From Knoxdaviesia capensis (lineage: Eukaryota > Ascomycota > Sordariomycetes > Microascales > Gondwanamycetaceae): a DNA stretch of 64,000 nucleotides. A model generated the notes under the pieces. The model had not been told where the DNA came from. It searched no databases and worked only from the letters and a program-made list of their open reading frames with translations. Both the position numbers and the translations under genes were made by a program. The stretch spans positions 413,564-477,563 of the forward strand of contig LNGK01000017.1 in NCBI GenBank assembly GCA_001510575.1, written 5' to 3'. Shown here in pieces: positions 43,949 to 57,800 of this stretch; within the stretch, counting starts at the first letter, position 1; each line of letters begins with the position of its first letter.

Positions 43949-45921
43949 CCTTTAGTGCCGACAAAGGAGGTTAAGCTCCAGGCAGCAGATTCACAAACTA
44001 GCCAGCAGGTGCATGTATCTCCTCAGGAGGCTGTTGTTGGTGGTCAGATAGGGGCGTTCGTGGCTCCAGAGTGCAGACCTGATGCTCGTTCGCGTGGATG
44101 CGGTAACACCCCCGCACTGGGCACATAGTGCACTCTTCTTTACACAGCAAGAAGAAAAGCAGACAGAGGGGGGGGATGTGCTTTCCTCGTAGGCGTGTCG
44201 GTTTGGAATCTCTAGCGGTATGGTGCCGTCGATGGCTCCGGAGATTGCGGGCGGGAGGGCGAGGTCCGCCTTGCGCGGCAGCCACGGTTCGCGTGCAGCT
44301 GGATTACACCAGGGCGGGCGTTTTCCTTTCTGGTCCAGCCATCCCACAGCCGCATATACGGAGCAGGGACACCAAAGATCCTACGGTCCGAAGCTGGTTC
44401 TTCTACGTATCTGTTGTCACACGTCCGACATGGTCTAGAGCCGTTATCGGGTGTACATGAGCCCATAGCCGCTCTGTGCCCCCCATCCGGTCCGGTAGTA
44501 AGGACAATCGTGAGTAATATCAAGTGTCCACTGCGACTGTCCAGAAAAAGCAACATAGACCCACCGCTGGGCCCCAATGAAAGGATCCATCGTGTTGGAG
44601 CGCCCCAGGCTTGTTGATCCAACCAGCTGCAGCCAAGTGACACGGTGATGTGTTGTAGGGAAGGAAGCATTGCAGGTGGTCGTTGGGAAGCGGATGTACC
44701 AGTGCCAGTGAGAAGTGGAGGAAACGGGGGTGACGGTGAGAGAGAACCTGTCATTCCATCAGACGAAGACCCCACGGTGTAGGTCAACAAGCAGCATCCA
44801 GTCTAGCCTATTTGATACTATAGCACGGCGACTTATGAAGCTAAACGGAGAGCAGAAGGACAGCAGAATCTTGTAGGAACAGAAAGAGGGGGAGGGACAA
44901 AGGGTTCCGGGGGCTGCGCTGTGAGTGAGGGGGTGGTGCAAGACGAGTTGAAGAGCAGAGCCAGGGACAGACAGACGGGGGAGCAATTGTGCAACTATCG
45001 GAGCCAAACTCACATTCAGAGACACATCCGGGATAGTAGAACAGGTGGCCATGCAGTCTGGATATGAGAGCAAGACCGCTATGCATTGGGTAGCAAGTGT
45101 CACTCTTCCATCGCTACCCGCCCCCCCCCTCTCCTCCATCTCGCAGGCCGCCAAGAGCCAGTTGGTCGAAAACGCAACTTGCATCATTCCCCCCATAACA
45201 ACAATGGAGCTACGGAGGCCCTAGTGCAGGATGGACATGCAGACTGGGAAAAGGCCACGACGAGCAGGGAAAGGAATTAAAGCAGCCGGGGGTGGGTGGA
45301 GGAGGAGAGAGGTTAGGTGGAGAAAGGAGGTCAACGGGGGGGACGAGGCCGACACTCTTGTCCTTGTCTCCCAGATGCCCCATTCTGACAAAAAGAGAGA
45401 CAAGACAGGAAAAGCTTGGCTGGGTAGCTGTTATCAATCCGCTTCATTATCCGGTACTCAGGTTGTTGTATCTCCGACCGGGCCCATGTATATACTGTAC
45501 ATACTTACACACGGTTCAGCACAGGATCTGTAGTCCACTCACCCCTCCCTTCGTTCCCACCCCCGTTGGTCCAAATAAAGTAGCATCACGGCAGGGTTTT
45601 TAGGCCGAAAAGACAACAACTGGTATCTGCCGGTTTGTTGTTACCCACCGGGTTTTCCCCACCCGGATGGGGACGGTCGATGGACGCTTGTTCGTCGAGG
45701 CCCCCGGAGTCCAAGGAAGAGAGAATGGGCGAAAAAGGCAATGTTGGTTTTCTCGGCCCCTGATTCTCCCTCTATATCAGCGGTGGTTATAGTCGAGAAA
45801 GTGTCCAGGTCTGAAAGATATCCCGGTAAGCTCGTGCTCTCTCGCCCTCCCTCCACCTCTTGACTCAGAATCTGCGAAGGCGAAAAGAAAAACAGCAGCA
45901 ACCACAAAAAGACGCCAGAAA

Positions 45922-45923
<2 letters not shown>

Positions 45924-45962
<39 letters not shown>
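45924..45962. repeat. (AG)n microsatellite
   Basis: About 39 bp of uninterrupted AG dinucleotides. Confidence 0.95.
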
Positions 45963-45964
<2 letters not shown>

Positions 45965-46380
45965 GAAAAATGGAACTGCTGATCGGAGCTGCTTATCGAC
46001 CTACAACTCTGTTTATCCTGGCCCTGCGTGGATTTTTGGAGTGCTTTCCACGCCTCCCCTCATCCCTTCTCCCCCAACCAAGCACACAGACCAAGCGGTT
46101 GCCGCTGTATGTAACGGTCAGCTAGGCCGGAAAGGGGGGTTGTGACTGTGAGGAGAAGGAGTCGGAGAAAGGAGGGTGAGAATGACGGGCACGGGAAGAG
46201 GGGAAACTTGCCAGTCAGCAGCTTGTTTGCGCGTTTCCACCCTGGTTGTGCATAGGCAGGTATCAAAGGTCTTGCACAGGCACCGGCTGACGGTGAGAGG
46301 GCCAGCCCTGGAAGTGCATGGTCACTGCTGACTTGGGGGATAATGGCGGGCTCTCTCGTCTTTCTCGTGTGTCTGTCTCT

Positions 46381-46381
<1 letters not shown>

Positions 46382-46425
<44 letters not shown>
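46382..46425. repeat. (TG)n microsatellite
   Basis: About 44 bp of uninterrupted TG dinucleotides. Confidence 0.95.
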
Positions 46426-46427
<2 letters not shown>

Positions 46428-48480
46428 CTTTCAGTTAACTTCCCTCTCTCTCAAGTGTCATGTCTCTTTACTTGCTATGATCTCCAAGTCTCCCCTCTCT
46501 CCAGGAGCTCTCAAGACCCTCCACAGCCGTGTACGGATGCAGACTCCCATCTTGGCCACTTCTCCGTCTATCTTCCCCTCCAGACTACTCATGTCCATCC
46601 CGAGGCATATACAGTAGGTAGGTGAGTCTAATCGGGAGACCAAACAACAAGAAAACCGGACATCAAGATAGCGGCGACACCCGTCCTCTTCCAAAGTGGT
46701 GTGCTTTTTGATCCTCGTTCTTGGCGAAACACCAGCGCCAGACATTAACAATCCCAGATCATAATACAGGGCAGAGTGGGGGGAGGTTGGGAAGGGGGGA
46801 AGAAAAGCTCTGAGATGGGCCCTACTTCTGATGCACACAAGAAGGTCAGAAAAGAAGGGGTTCGGGTCTTCCCAGGGCGTTTTGTGTGTGTCCAAACGGA
46901 CAGCTGTTATTACCCCGTTTATCTGGGAACCGACGGCCGAAGGAAGGGGAGAAAAGAAAAAAATAAAGATAAAAATCAAGCCACGGCCGGCGATAATGTG
47001 CGTCCTCCATCTCCGAATAACGAGCCGAGAAACTCCTTCGCATCTTCTCATGATCTTGCATCTCACCGTTCTCTACCGTTCCATCTTCCTTTTTTCTTTC
47101 CTATGCAGTAAACGGTTTTGTATCTCTTCTTCCCAGTAGGTGCAATTTCTCTCTTTTTTTATCTCTCGCTCAACCATTGATGGGACGGAGTCGAAAAAAG
47201 ATACATCGATACAAAGCCCTGCAGGTTAGTAGCAGTGAGCGCATGGGCCTTTGACGAGATGCAGAAGCGGTATGACGTCGTTGTGCGTTAGGGCGAGCAG
47301 AATTTAATAGAAGCAAGGATTCCCAGAAAACCTGGAAAAACTGTCTTTTTTTTTTCTGCCCTTCCTTTTTCTTGTGGTCGGCTCTTTTAAGCGAAGGTGC
47401 TCTTTTGGGATGTCCCGTTCCCTCGCTTTGTTTCTCACCTCTTAAACTTCTCCCCTCCTCAAGGAAAAACGAACGTTTCCTTATATCGGCTTAAGCTCAT
47501 GCGCACACTACACCCACTTTTTTTTTCTCTTCCTGTTAACTCCGCAAAAAACACATTCAGGAAACAGTCGTCAGATCTCAGAAGCACTGGACTTCTTTAG
47601 GGCGTATGCGTTCTCCTCTAGCGGGCGGAAACTAATTCGCTCTGACGCGCTGTTTCGCTGGTTTCCGTTGGTTTCCATTCCGGCAGGTCTATGATGCTGT
47701 TTGGAGAAACCCTTAGTTAACCCTAATGATCCCCAGCATCACCACAGAAGCCAAGGCCACATTCGCTGTCACCCCCAATGCTGAAGGCCCTGGCCGGGCC
47801 TGAATCATTCCATCGGTAGTCATGATTCAGGTGCTGCTCAATCTCTTTTTTTTCGTCCTCGTCATGTGCCGTGAATCAGCCCCCGCTTAGGGTTTTGCCT
47901 ACGGCTTTAAACAGCATTCCTTTGATGCTTCCGTTTGCTTCTAGTGCCAACCCCAAATCAGGAGGGGGCTTCGTTGGCGGGGAACGCATAAGGAAGGAGG
48001 GAAGGCCTTGGGGGAAGGCACCACCATGTATCATTAGTCATCATCATTTAGGCAGCAGCAGAGAGGGGTAGTCATCTAGATCTCCCAGGTCCAGATAACT
48101 ACCCAAAACTCTCCCTAATACATCCTCTTTTTCGCTATCACACACATTCGCATCTTCGCGTAGTCGTAAGGCTAGCATTTCTAGGGGACCCGCCGCGGTA
48201 TTCGTCCGACCTAATTATTATTACTAGCTAAGTTTTCTATCTTCTTCTAATCCGTATACCTATCCTAGTAAATATTAGGATATTACTCTTTTAACCCCTA
48301 CTTTAAGCGAGTCCTCGAGATATTCCGTACCTATTCCCTAATAGTACGGAGTTCTAATTACTAAGCTAAGTTCCCGTTTTTATCTAACCTATTTCCTACG
48401 TATATTCGCCTATTTCCCTAGCTATACGGACTCCTATTAGCTACCTCTCCTTAGACTACCCCTACCTATATATATATTTT

Positions 48481-48562
48481 CCCTTATTATCCTATATATC
48501 TCCCTTATTATCTTATATATTTCCCTTATTATCCTATATATTTCCCCTATTACCTATATATT
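48481..48562. repeat. About four tandem copies of a 21-bp unit
   Basis: The unit is approximately CCCTTATTATCCTATATATTT, repeated head to tail with single-base differences; the fourth copy is one base shorter. Confidence 0.8.
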
Positions 48563-48607
48563 TCCGTTATTTCTCTTAGTTTTCCGGATTTCCTACTAAG
48601 AATCCGA

Positions 48608-48746
48608 TCGGTTCTACTATTATCCCTCTAAAAGAATAGCGTAGTTACTATAAACCTACCTAAATCTCATAAGTATTAGTTTTACCTATTTCCCTTATAA
48701 AGAAAAAGCCGGTTCTACTACTATCCCTATAAAAGAGTAGCGTGGG
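48608..48746. repeat. 35-bp direct repeat, about 103 bp apart
   Basis: Two copies of a sequence beginning CGGTTCTACTA and ending AGTAGCGT or AATAGCGT start at about 48,608 and 48,711. They differ at only a few positions. Confidence 0.7.
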
Positions 48747-50533
48747 TTATAACCCTACCGGAAGTTTATACGCTTAGTTCGCTATCTCCCCCTAAAAGAT
48801 AATCTATATTCTATAGTACTATTAAAGGTCCGTTATACGAAGTATAGTAAGTTTAAGCTAACGGCTACTAGTAATTATACCTACTATTTACTTATAAAGT
48901 AGATACGATCCGATTCCCTATCTAAAGTAATACCCCTAACTATACGAGACGAACCTATATCGACCCCTATAATAGCGTCCCCGGTCCCGATAATCCTAGA
49001 CCTAGGTAGTATACCTACTTTCTAAGGTAACGAGCCTACGCTCGCTTAGCTTATATATATCGATTAAAAGTTAGAGATATATCCCGGTCTAATACCTTAT
49101 TAATACTATTAGATAATAATCGCCCTATACCGTAGCCTAGTAATAACCATGCTATAAAATACTTAGGTATAGTCTAAGGTAAAGTAAGGAAGAAAGCTCG
49201 ATAAGGATAACTTATATACTTTCTAGTCGGTATTAATTTAAGTATACCTATCGCGGTAGAAGGCTTCTATCGAGATAATTAATCGTCTTATATAGGGAAA
49301 ATTAGAATCCCTAATAGAATACTATACGAGAGCTACGCTGATTATCGTAGGTTTAGCCGGCGCCGCTACGTCTATAATAGATATAAAACGACTCGGTATA
49401 TAGACGGCGCTAAGCGCGTTTATTAATAGTATATCTAATACGGATATTCGCTACGAATACCTAGCGCGGGGCGTAGACCGGGCTAGGATACTAGCGGATT
49501 ACTAGAATACTACCCTAGCCGCTAAACGCATAATTACCTATCGACGCTAGGCTAAGGTTAAGAAGTCGGTTATAGCGAAGATTAAGTAGTATAATATATA
49601 TATCCCGAAAGGCTCCGACCCTAACGCGTTTATAGTATCTTATAGCTATAAGGTACTATAACCGACCCCGCTAATAGCCCGACCTTAAGGGGTTAACGTA
49701 GGCCTTATATTAGCCCTAGGGCTAGCTATACTAGATAGGAAGATATCTTAGAATAGGTACGTAAACGGATTAAAGCCTCTCTTAGAGGACCGATAGATAA
49801 GCCCGGTATATATCTCGTATAAAGAGGTAGGCTATCGGAGCCTTAGGTACCGGGCTCCCCCGCTAAAGGTATAGGAATAAGCGATTTTAAGAGAGCTAAT
49901 TATACCCCGCTAGTTTATAGCTAGAGCGGCCGCTACTAAGGTAAAGATAAAGCTATACCTAAACCCCGATAACGTCTATACTATATACCTAAAGCTACTA
50001 GGATATAAGCTAGCTATAGACGATATATAGACTATAAACGCGTACGTAGGGGAAGCTAAGCGATAGGCTACGGAAGATAAACCGGTTAGCGTAGAAGTTC
50101 CTAATAGATATTACGATTAGCTTACCCCCGCGCTACCTAGACGGCGTATAAGACTAGCTCCGGTCCGCGCGATAGTCGGCCGTAAGCCGTTCGATTAAGG
50201 TAGGATCGCGGATATATAGGTGACCCTAACCCTAGGGGAGCTATAGGAAATTAGCCTGGAAGCGGCTAGATAGTTGAAGAAGGCCGCGACTAAGCTACGT
50301 AATAAACTAGTAATAAGTAAACGTAGGGCTACTATAGCTATAGTATAGCGGGCCGGGGCGCCCGGCCGTACGTTCCGGGTCCCTATAACCGTAATAACGC
50401 CGAGCGGGCTAGTAGAGATAGCTACTAGACGAGCGATAGCCGACTAGGGAGCGGATATATATATTATAGACGAGCCGACGGTACGTGAGTTAGGCCTAAC
50501 TATCTATAACTTAGTCGATAGAAAGCTAAAGCC

Positions 50534-50817
50534 TGTGGATCCCCAAATAGGTCAGAGTGCATTGTAATTACGTATAAACGTATACTAATACACGTAGATA
50601 CTACCTAGCGGTGAGCATTTAGGTATATATCTATATACACATAAATACCTTAAAGAGCTAGTAAAAGACCTATAAAAGGTAGATATCTACCGCGCTTTTA
50701 TAAGAAATATCTTAAGATAGAAAAAATTCAAGCTTCCCTTTATATATATTTCTCTATACGTACCTTATAATTATAACTTATTTATTAGTCCTTTAGACTA
50801 TATATCTAGGAATTATA
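50534..50817 (+). repeat. LTR copy 1 (left)
   Basis: Starts TGTGGATCC and ends AATTATA (the ACA end changed to ATA). The first 110 bp keep many CpA/TpG sites that are mutated to TpA in the other two copies. Alignment to copy 2 is by eye. Confidence 0.85.
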
Positions 50818-53800
50818 AAAAATTAATTTTTTATAAGCGTAATACTTATACTATTAATCTCTTATTAACCTTCCTTTAAAGCCTAACCGTCGTAATCTAT
50901 AGCCTTTCCTTTAGTTTCGAGTCCTAATCGATACGTAATCGACCGATATTTCGACTTTCCTTTCTTTTAATTTAGAATTCACTTCCGCCGATAGCTTTAC
51001 TACTTTCCGCCGTAGTAAACTACGAATTACCCTTCTTTTATAAAAAACCCCTTCTATTTAACCTCCTTTTAGTAACGAAAGCACGTTAAATAAATATCTT
51101 TTATTTTCCTTCTTTTAATTCCGTCCTTACTAAACTAATAGCTAATTAACTACTATTACTCTAGTAAAATACCGAATTACCTTACCTTTACCGACGTTTT
51201 ATACGCCTCCCGCGTACCTTTCCTATACCTCCTAAGCTATCGGATACTACTAATAGGTTCGAGTCCTATTATTAAATATTTAATAGCTAATCCCTCTATT
51301 TTTATTTATTTCTACGACTTTTCTTTTATTTTACGACTTTACTTATTTATTTCTACGACTTTTTCTAGTTATTTCTAAGATTCCTACCGTTCCGATAACT
51401 AACGTCTTAATATTTCTACTATTTTTAATTATTTTCTACTACCTCCGTTTACGGACTTCCTTTATTACCTATTCTCCTATTCTATTTAATTCTAATTATT
51501 AATCCGCCTCTTATTCTAAGACTAACCCGCTTTTATACCCCCTTTATACCCTATTTATATACTAATAATCTTATTTCTTATTTTACTAGCCCTATTTCTT
51601 TTTTAATAGTTATCCTTTCTACCGCTCTTTTCCCTTATTATTAACCCTATAAATCTAAACTATCTAACTATTTATAACTATTACGCTCTAGTTTTCCCTA
51701 TTTATTCCCTTTCGCTCCTACTTACTATCGGTTTATATCCCTAACCCCCTATTTCCTAGCGAGCCTAGACCGCTAATATCCGCTTTTACGCCGAATATTA
51801 GATAAAGAATAACGTATTCTACGTAAAAGAGATAAAAGTATTACTTATAACCTTAAAGCCTTAAGTAANNNNNNNNNNNNNNNNNNNNNNNNNNNNNNNN
51901 NNNNNNNNNNNNNNNNNNNNNNNNNNNNNNNNNNNNNNNNNNNNNNNNNNNNNNNNNNNNNNNNNNNNNNNNNNNNNNNNNNNNNNNNNNNNNNNNNNNN
52001 NNNNNNNNNNNNNNNNNNNNNNNNNNNNNNNNNNNNNNNNNNNNNNNNNNNNNNNNNNNNNNNNNNNNNNNNNNNNNNNNNNNNNNNNNNNNNNNNNNNN
52101 NNNNNNNNNNNNNNNNNNNNNNNNNNNNNNNNNNNNNNNNNNNNNNNNNNNNNNNNNNNNNNNNNNNNNNNNNNNNNNNNNNNNNNNNNNNNNNNNNNNN
52201 NNNNNNNNNNNNNNNNNNNNNNNNNNNNNNNNNNNNNNNNNNNNNNNNNNNNNNNNNNNNNNNNNNNNNNNNNNNNNNNNNNNNNNNNNNNNNNNNNNNN
52301 NNNNNNNNNNNNNNNNNNNNNNNNNNNNNNNNNNNNNNNNNNNNNNNNNNNNNNNNNNNNNNNNNNNNNNNNNTATAACTAGCGTCTAACTAACGAGAAA
52401 CTAGCCCTCGGTACCGTATATTATATTATAAATACTAAGAGGTATAGGTAGTACGGTTTTAGAAGGATAATAAGGTTATATATATAGATAAGGAGTATAT
52501 AATAGTAGTATAATTCTAATATTTCCTATACTATTCTAGTAAATACCCTTATAAACGATAACCCCTAAAGTAATATTTTAAGCGAAACTATATCTANGAC
52601 CTAATAGTAAACCGTTTACTAATATTAGTATTAATAGCTTTATATTACTATTATAGCTTACTATTAAAGGACGATTCCTAGGCCCTTATTTAGTAAACGG
52701 GAATTTAGCTATCGAAGGTAGCTTAATAAAGTAAAATATACCTCTAATAAACGACGAGTACGCTATTAAGTAGTATTAATACCTCTAAGCGACGTTTCTA
52801 GAGCTAATACTCCTATTAGATATTAGTAATAAAGAAGATCGTAAGAAAAACGGTAAAAAAGCTATTAGTTAGCTATAAAGCGACTACTTAAGTAAGGTAG
52901 ACTATATAGTTATAGTATAATTAGTACGTATTTAAACTTACTTATATAAATCTATAATTCTATATACGTATTAAACGTCTTAAATACTACTAGTAATTAG
53001 AGGCGAATTTATACCCCTTTAGTATTTTATTCGATAGTATACCGATATACCGTAGCCTATACTAGTAGAATCTATACTAATATTTATCTCTAGTCGCATA
53101 CTAATATCTACCCCTTCGCGTATATTTATAGCTCTCGCGTTTAATTATTAGAATAAGTCCGAATATAAAGCTATCGAGCTTTTAGCTAAAATAGTATAGA
53201 ATTCCACTAATAACTTACTTAAAACGTATTATATTCGACGTATAGTAGAGGATATTCTACGTTATAATATTATAGACTTATAATATAAGATACGGTAGGA
53301 TATAACCCCTAATTCTAGTATCTATACTATAGTTAATACTACCTACTACCTATTAAAGATTAGATAATTATACGCCGCTTAGCTAAATAGTATACTAAAA
53401 ACCGAAGAGGAAGGAAAAACGCTATAATTTAGAACCCGTAAAGAAGTACTTAATTATATTACGTAAGATAAAGATAGAGATAAATCTACGTATTTCCGGT
53501 ATAGAAAGATAGGTTATTAGGTTCGCGAATATACGGAACTACGTACTAAGAATAACGATCGACGTTAAAAGGCGCGCTAGAACACGCGTTTCACGATAAA
53601 CCGAGGCCGAACGATAGATAATCGTAATTATTCCCGCGAGCCTCGTAACTATTCTCGAAATACCTCCCGCGACTATAACTATTTACGAAGACCGTCTTAA
53701 GACCGAAAGATATACCGTTCCCCTACTCCCTACCCCTCTAAGAATAAAGATAGACTAATAATAGATAAAGGATAGCGGAATAATAAGAGAGGGGATAAGA
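50818..53800 (+). pseudogene. RIP-destroyed gag region of the retroelement
   Basis: Region between the left LTR and the protease. At 53491-53532 four TAT (Tyr) codons sit exactly where the ligands of a C-X2-C-X4-H-X4-C zinc knuckle would be. TGT and CAT both become TAT by RIP, so this looks like a nucleocapsid zinc knuckle with all ligands lost. The assembly gap lies inside this region. Confidence 0.6.
51869..52373. other. Assembly gap (505 N)
   Basis: A run of N inside the retroelement. A single ambiguous base also occurs at 52597. The true length of the gap is unknown. Confidence 0.99.
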
Positions 53801-56800
53801 AACCTACTATTTATAGTATATACCCTATATAGAAAGAAGACTTATCTCCTAAAGGATCTCCCCTCTTAGAAGCCACGGGCTTAGATATAGATAATAACTA
53901 TTTCGCTAACGTTACCTACTATTCTATACTATTTATAATCCCTTTAATAGAGGAATTAACGTTAATTAGTAAGATACTAATAAAATAGCTATAACGCGAA
54001 GGATACCGTAAACGATACCGCCTCTATACCGGTTTACTAACGAATAACTAATAAACGCCGCTTATAGTATTTATTAATACCGGAATAGCTAGCGTATTCG
54101 TCTCTAAATCGTACGCCCGTCGCTATTTAGCGCTATACCGATCCGCTAACCCTCTACGCCTTAGTAGCCTAAGCGGTAATAGTAGCTTCGCTATTATTAA
54201 TAATATCGTTATTTCCTTCTAATTAACGACTATTAACGGACTATCTAAGGTTATTTCTATAGTAGCCGGTATTATTACCGACGGTACCTATCCTACTAAC
54301 CTAACTATCGGCCGAAACGGAGCTACGAAGCTCGGTTATACTAACGCTAATAGCACGATAAAGCTTATACTCCTACGCGATTCCCCCGTTATTCTATATT
54401 TCTATCCTCCCTAGAGACGAGATAATATCGCTATTACCTATACTACCTCTACTACCGATTCTAATCCGATAAATATTACCTCTTCCTACGATAATATCAC
54501 CCTTTCCTACGATAATATTACCCCTTTTCACGATAATCCTACCTCTTTCTACGATAAGAACCTCCCTTTACCTCTATCGATATATATTTATAGTATTTTA
54601 CCCGCGGATCCCGATACCTATACCCTCTCCTATATTACCTCTAAATCGTTTCCCTTTATTACGTACCTCGCTAAGTAATAGCATAATAGTACTCCCTTAC
54701 CTTAATAAACGTTTCCTAGAACGGTAAATACCGACTAAGTAACTATCGAATTTAACGAAGAGCTATTACCTAAGTATATCTTCATTGATAATGAATCGAA
54801 AGAGCGTACGAAGCGCGACGCTATTCGTAGTACCCGTATTATTATAGAAAACTAATAGAAGAAAGTAAATACCGAAGCCCTAATAATTATACGAAAGGCC
54901 TTTAATAATAATACCTTCGTCTTTATTCTACGGTATTTCGATACTAAACTAGACGTAAAGGCCCGTACTTAGTATAATATTAAGACCGCTAATACTAAAC
55001 CTAAATCTCTCCCCCTACGCCGCTATAGCCCCTACTAACGTAAAATCATAAAGGAATTTACCGATAAACTACTCTTACTCGGTATTATTTAACACGCTAT
55101 TAACTCCCTATAGTCTATACCTATACTATTACTACCTAAGAAGCCCCTCCCTAGTAATAACTAACTTAGATACCGTTTCGTAATTAACTACTATACGTTA
55201 AACGAAGTTACGCGAAAGGTAGCCTATCTACTACTAAATATCGAGGATTCCCTATAATAGGCCGCCGGATACCGATTCTATACCTTTCTCGACCTAGAAA
55301 ATAGCTTCTAGTAGATAGTTATAGACCCCGAAGTAGTACTAAAGATAGCGTTTTCTACGCTATTTAGATAATACGAATAGCTTCGTATACTATTTAGCTT
55401 TATAAACGTACCTATAACCTTCTAGCGTTTTATAAACGAAGTCCTCGAGCCGGTACGCGCCTTTACTATAAGCCTTTTAGACGATATTTATATTTAAGGT
55501 AAGATAATAATAGAATTAGCTAAGAGAATAGTCGCTATTCTACGCTAATTAAGCCGCTATCGACTATTATTAAACCTTAAGAAGTATAAATAGTTCGTTA
55601 AAAAAAGTAAGTTCCTAAGAATAATTATCTCTATCTATAGTATTTATCCCGACCCTAAGAAAGTAGCTACCGTCTATAAAAGACTAGCGCTTACTACTAC
55701 TACTAAGATCCGTAGTTTTTTAAATACCGCTAGCTATTTACGCCGCTTTATCCCCTACTTTATATATAAAGCGCGCCTACTCTATAAGTATACTAGAGTA
55801 GATAAGCCTAAAGGTATATAAGTATAGCTAGATAACGAGTTATTATAAGCCTAGCGCGATATTCGCGATACTATAGCCTCCCTCCCGGAACTACGTAACT
55901 ACGATTACATACTCCTATCGGTACTCGAGACTAACGCTTCTAATTATACTATCGGTACTACGTTATTCTAACTATAGCGTAATTCTAATAATAAATATAG
56001 CGTTTTACGCCTAGTTACGTACTTTAACGCCGTTTTATCGAAGACCTAATAGTAATATAGCGCCTAGGAGAGAGAAATACTTACTATTATTATATTATTA
56101 TAGTATTAGAGGAGCTAGCTAGAAGCCGTTAAGATTACTATTATTACTAACTACGAAACCCTACGCCTTTTTACTACTAAGTAGGAATAGCTAGCTAGAA
56201 TATTACGATTTCTCGATATAATTATATACTATAACGTACGTATTTACTACCGATCTAGTAAGGCTAATATTTTAGCTAATTAGTTATTACGGCCGCGTAT
56301 AGATATAGCGCTCGTAACGAATAAGGAGGAAGGGTACGAAACGAACGATAATAATACGTTAACTAACGTCTTTCCCGCTACTAATAACGAGACCCCTAAA
56401 CTACCGAACTAACGATTTAAGATACGTCTACTAGCGCGACCACTACTAAACGACGCCGAATAGCCTCTAAATAATACTATAAATACTAAATAACCTACGA
56501 ACGACACGCTAATCGCCCCTAATATTAAGAAGTTAGATGACCTTAGATAGCACGACGTCTAGGATATTATTAACTACCTAGAAAATAGCTATCTACTCCC
56601 CTATCGTATCCCTTTAACCTTCGTTTAGGACTATTTCGCTATCTTTTATAGTAAAGTATATACCGTTATTAACCGTATCCTAATAAAAATACTAACGTAC
56701 GAGGCCTCTATTTTAAAAGCTATTAAGGTCTATAAGCTAGAAGGCTATACGCGCGTTAGTACCCTATATACGCTATTAGCTAAACGAATATAGTATCCTA

Positions 56801-57800
56801 ACTTAATTTTAGCTATAAATAAGGCCGTTCGATAGTATACGGAATATTAATTACTATAAAAGCCCCCCGAAGTAACGGAATCGCTACGACCGATACTAAC
56901 CGCACGACTATTAACACGCTAGGGAATAAACTTCACTAGCCGTTTTATTATTAATAGTAAACGGATATAGCTATTAACGGTAGTTAAGTACGCTACTAGC
57001 TACGCTATAGTAGCTATAGACCCTCGTAATAGTACCTTAGCTACTACGAAGTTATTAATAACACGTATTTATATAGTATTCGGACCGCTAATCGAGATTA
57101 TTACCGATAATAGTACCCCCTTTAACTCTAATAAATTTAGGACCCTCCTTACTAACTATAACCCCCCTATATAATAGTATCGTATAACGATATACTATCT
57201 ACGGACGAATAGCCGAGTTAAGCGCTTTAACGGGTAAATTAAGTATATCGCTAGCCATCTAGCCGGCGCTAATACTAAAAACCGAGAAGATATCGATTAG
57301 CTAATAGTTATTCCTAAAGCTATACGTATCTACCTAAATAGACCGTAAATAAGTAGCTTTTCCCTATATTACCTACTTTTCGGCACTAAGCCCCACGATA
57401 GCGCCACCTATATTACTACGCCGTACGAACGGGAGCCTACTATAGACGAAGTTATCGCCTCCTAGTAAGATTTAGCTCGCGAAAGATAGTTATTTAAGAC
57501 CGTTCGCCTAGTATCTAACTCCGTAAAGGCATACCGAATATATATCTATACTATATTATAGAACGATAAGGCTACGTACTATATTTTTAGTAAAAGCGAC
57601 TAGACGTTACGATATTAACCGTAAAAGTATAAACACGAGCTATTCTACGATAGACTATAGCTTATTATCGATATTTACTAGGGTAATACCTATACTCTAG
57701 AGTTACTAGGCGGTTATCGGCTCGATAAACGCCATAATAGGTTTAACCTATTCCTAGCATACGTTAAGGACGGCTAGCCTATTCGTAGCCTTTAGTATAC
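53801..57800 (+). pseudogene. RIP-destroyed pol region (protease, RT, RNase H, integrase)
   Basis: Broken frames still show family landmarks in order. The protease active-site triplet is near 54071-54083, with its Asp codon changed to AAT in an RIP context. The reverse transcriptase spans about 55030-55800, with its double-Asp catalytic box at 55474-55488. RNase H-like sequence follows at about 55890-56280, then an integrase core whose TDN motif is at 57108-57120 and a post-integrase tail to about 57,790. Every frame break I inspected is TAA or TAG. The gene cannot make a full product. Confidence 0.75.

Larger units (their letters stand above)
41677..48180. other. Long intergenic region without a supported gene
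   Basis: About 6.5 kb between the tRNA-like array and the RIP-mutated repeats. Small open frames (for example 42451-42648 and 43060-43335) show no recognised domain or splicing pattern. A 32-bp imperfect direct repeat lies at 42109 and 42159. Microsatellites lie at 43922-43948 (TG), 45924-45962 (AG) and 46382-46425 (TG). CpA and TpG are common here, so this stretch is not RIP-mutated. Confidence 0.5.
48181..50533. repeat. RIP-mutated repeat of unknown class, left of the retroelement
   Basis: CpA and TpG almost vanish from about 48,180 onward while TpA is very abundant and CpG persists, which is the RIP footprint. No long frame remains. The part 49,300-50,530 is GC-richer and could be an old coding region, but I cannot assign it to an element. 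It carries short tandem repeats (48481-48562) and a 35-bp direct repeat near 48,608 and 48,711. Confidence 0.75.

Noticed and set aside
48481..48562. CRISPR-like spaced repeats
   Set aside because: The 21-bp units are contiguous without spacers and the host is a eukaryote; it is a plain tandem repeat.
50220..50240. Telomere-like CCCTAACCCTA sequence
   Set aside because: Only two repeat units inside RIP-mutated DNA; no array, so not a telomere.
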